Shown here: piece by piece, positions 62,235 to 64,000 of the stretch | How positions within the stretch are numbered: position 1 is the first letter of the stretch | Layout: every line of letters starts with the position of its first letter | Source: Kineosporia aurantiaca JCM 3230 | GTDB taxonomy: Bacteria; Actinomycetota; Actinomycetes; Actinomycetales; Kineosporiaceae | DNA: 64,000 nucleotides | Reading direction: 5' to 3' | NCBI GenBank assembly: GCA_000719025.1 | Contig: JODP01000017.1 | Span: 77,260-141,259 of the forward strand | Made by a program: the position numbers and the translations under genes | Notes under the pieces: generated by a model | Database searches by the model: none | Told to the model about the DNA's origin: nothing | The model's input: the letters and a program-made list of their open reading frames with translations, nothing else

Positions 62235-64000
62235 TCAGAAGGGTGGGTTCTCGGTTTGGCGAGAGGGCTCGGCGGTGGAGGGCCAGATCGCGCTGAACGA
62301 TGAGACCGACCTGGATCGCGAACTTGCCGGATCGCTCTGGCTCGTCCCACTCCGGCGCAACGCGGTTGGGCTCGTGTGAGTCTGGCTGGTCGTGGTCTGG
62401 CTGGTCTCGGTCGGGGTCGTGTGAGTTTGGCTGGTCCTGGTCTGGCTGGTCTCGAACGGGGTCGTGAGAGTCTGGCTGATCCCGGTCCGGTTCGACCCGG
62501 TCTGGCTCGCGTGAGTCGGGCTCGTGTCAGCTTGGCTCGTGTCGGCCTGGCTCGTGTTTGTATGGATCGTCTCGGTCTGGCTGGTCCCGGTCTGGCCAAT
62601 TCCGGTTCGGCTCGTGTCGGTCAGGCTTGTCCGGTCCGTGGTGCGCGGTGGCATGCTCGTTCCGTAGTTCTGACGCGCGCGATCCGTCGGCTGCGCCCGG
62701 CGTCCCCACTGGGGTGGCGCGTAGGAGCGTCGTTGCTGGTCTTTGCGCCAGCGTTCTTGGCGTCGGCGAGCTCTTTCGGCCGCAGGCATGGTGTCTTCGC
62801 GGGTGAGGTGCTGCCTGGCTGATCCCGTCTGGCTTGGTGTGGTCGCTGCATCGTGTCGATTCGCTTCGGCCGTCAGGGATTCTCGGGCTTCCAGGGCCTG
62901 TCGAAGGGCTTGACTGAGAATCTGAGAGTCGACGAGGTCGGAGTTCACGGGACGAATCTGGGCCCAGCCCGGTCCGCCAGGCAGACACGGGACGCTGGGG
63001 TGGGCGCGACCGTCGGGTGTGGTCCAGATCGTGGTTCCGACGGGGAAGCGCTCGTCTGGTCTGCTGGATCTGGCCTGCCAACGGCCGGAGGTCTTCAGCT
63101 GGTGGTGTCGGCGGCAGGCCGGCCGGAGGTTGCAGGCGCAGGTCGGGCCGCCTTTGCCGAAGGGCTGAAGATGGTCGAGGTCGCAACGGGTCGCGGGCTG
63201 GCTGCAATTCGGGAACGTGCAGGTGCTGAAGATCGCGGTGACCAGGTCGGTGAGCGCGCGGGAAGGTCGGTAGCGGGTGGCCTGCTCAGAAGAATGGTCC
63301 TGGTTGTGGACGCACTCCTGCTCAGACGCCGCTGAGTGACGATCCGCCGGATCTTCACCCTGCTTGATCTTTCCTCTCTCCTCGGTCGTTCTGCTGGCTT
63401 CGCCTTGCACTCCGTCGGGAGTGTTTCCCTTTCCACCGGATAGATTTCCGGACCTCGTGGCGGGCTGATCGGTCTCAGCTGGGTGGGCGCTGGCAGCCGG
63501 GAAGACCAGGATGGTGATCTGGTCGGGCTTGGCGCCGAGCTTGCGGGCAAGATCCGCGGGGATGGCGCCATGACCGCGGAGCAGGGCCGGAGTGTTGGAC
63601 AGGCCAAGCCAGGACGCGTCGGTACTGGTGATGACCAGGTGTGGTCCGTGACCCTTTCTGCGGGGTAGATCACGGAAGCGCCACCAAGCGGGGATGACCG
63701 TGCAGTTCTTCTCGGTGAAGTCTTCCGGGCGGGGTAAAGATCCGATGCCGAAAAGGCTCTGCTCGCGCAGGCGGGCGGCCTCGTGCTCGTCGAGAATCTC
63801 GTCAGGAAGGACCGCGGACAAGCCGGTGGGGGTGGGCCAACTGCTCGGACCCTCCTTTTGCGATGGCGAGGAGTCACGTGCGTCCTGCGGCGGGTTGGAG
63901 TTGGAGCTGCGCTTAGAGCCGGCGTCCGGCGCGGAGTAATTGGGCGGCTCGGTGCTTGACGTGGTGGCGGTTCTCGTTACTGGACGAGGCCAGGCTGGGG
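62235..64000 (-). CDS. HNH endonuclease-domain protein (DUF222 type), N-terminus outside window, with repeat tail
   Basis: The frame stays open to the right edge, so the gene begins outside the window; a TTG at 63821 is not the true start. The visible part includes a linker, then the HNH domain: CTFPNCSQPATRCDLDHLQPF, CACNLRPACRRHHQLK, with Cys pairs and the catalytic His. An N-terminal DUF222 domain is expected beyond the edge. The last 120 residues are a Thr/Ser/Gln-rich tail of period five (TSQTX). Such proteins are abundant in actinobacteria and some sit with mobile elements; their role is not settled. Confidence 0.88.
   Translation of the reverse strand, partial: PAWPRPVTRTATTSSTEPPNYSAPDAGSKRSSNSNPPQDARDSSPSQKEGPSSWPTPTGLSAVLPDEILDEHEAARLREQSLFGIGSLPRPEDFTEKNCTVIPAWWRFRDLPRRKGHGPHLVITSTDASWLGLSNTPALLRGHGAIPADLARKLGAKPDQITILVFPAASAHPAETDQPATRSGNLSGGKGNTPDGVQGEASRTTEERGKIKQGEDPADRHSAASEQECVHNQDHSSEQATRYRPSRALTDLVTAIFSTCTFPNCSQPATRCDLDHLQPFGKGGPTCACNLRPACRRHHQLKTSGRWQARSSRPDERFPVGTTIWTTPDGRAHPSVPCLPGGPGWAQIRPVNSDLVDSQILSQALRQALEARESLTAEANRHDAATTPSQTGSARQHLTREDTMPAAERARRRQERWRKDQQRRSYAPPQWGRRAQPTDRARQNYGTSMPPRTTDRTSLTDTSRTGIGQTGTSQTETIHTNTSQADTSQADTSPTHASQTGSNRTGISQTLTTPFETSQTRTSQTHTTPTETSQTTTSQTHTSPTALRRSGTSQSDPASSRSRSVSSFSAIWPSTAEPSRQTENPPF
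62369..62640. repeat. Degenerate 15-bp tandem repeat in the HNH gene 3' end
   Basis: About 18 units resembling GGCTGGTCTCGGTCT (with CTCGTGTGAGT variants) run in the coding region and specify the TSQTX-type pentapeptides. They are less uniform than the TerC repeat. Confidence 0.88.

Noticed and set aside
62235..63821. HNH gene starting at TTG 63821
   Set aside because: The frame is open to the window edge and continues with codon use typical of this gene, so the true start is outside.

Overview
The window is high-GC DNA from an actinobacterium. The evidence is dense GTG/TTG starts, ATGA/GTGA stop-start overlaps, LacI-controlled sugar ABC operons, actinobacterial-type small proteins, candidate DtxR/IdeR-type iron boxes and a DUF222-type HNH endonuclease. 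A plant-litter or soil saprophyte, perhaps of the Kineosporia kind, would fit, but the genus is inference. I saw no rRNA or tRNA gene, insertion sequence, prophage or CRISPR array.

Layout. 1-9.3 kb: secreted beta-helix glycanase (cut by the left edge), an Atu4866-type chimera, a thioredoxin-like/TPR protein, a secreted SGNH esterase, a TerC protein with a pentapeptide-repeat tail, a Clp-N-like protein and a NarL-type two-component pair. 9.5-17.4 kb: a beta-galactoside locus in which GH42 beta-galactosidase is divergent from an ABC importer (binding protein, two permeases), followed by a LacI regulator and an MFS transporter. 17.4-19.1 kb: membrane protein with internalin-like leucine-rich repeats. 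19.1-25.6 kb: an alpha-galactoside locus (LacI regulator, GH36 alpha-galactosidase, binding protein, two permeases) with a clear inverted operator pair. 25.6-30.1 kb: DJ-1/GlxA pair, SnoaL/esterase operon divergent from a MerR regulator, BrkB-like protein. 30.1-38.5 kb: pectate lyase PL3, WYL regulator/DinB/VOC cluster, Na/Ca exchanger, hydrolase-MarR operon, ABC exporter. 38.5-49.2 kb: NmrA-like protein, PfkB kinase, Dps, dehydrogenase, GGDEF-EAL protein, GlgX, and a histidine kinase with a partner membrane protein. 49.2-54.9 kb: small proteins, a LuxR protein with a pseudo-receiver, and a complete siderophore-iron importer. 54.9-64 kb: MinD/ParA-like ATPase, pirin, topoisomerase IB with a HAD phosphatase, an SDR/XRE divergent pair, and an HNH endonuclease running off the right edge.

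How the genes work together. Two themes dominate. The first is polysaccharide use: secreted GH/PL/SGNH enzymes, then two sugar importers each linked to an intracellular galactosidase and a LacI regulator; GlgX handles stored glycogen. The second is iron: Dps and the siderophore importer all carry candidate iron boxes.

Most unusual at DNA level: (i) a 16-bp repeat containing CATGATCAC in arrays with 21-22-bp spacing at two distant loci, one of them between a binding-protein gene and its permease gene; (ii) a perfect 14-bp hairpin in the equivalent position of the other sugar operon; (iii) many 10-, 15- and 16-bp minisatellites, several coding for pentapeptide repeats in unrelated proteins, one forming an ideal G-quadruplex motif.
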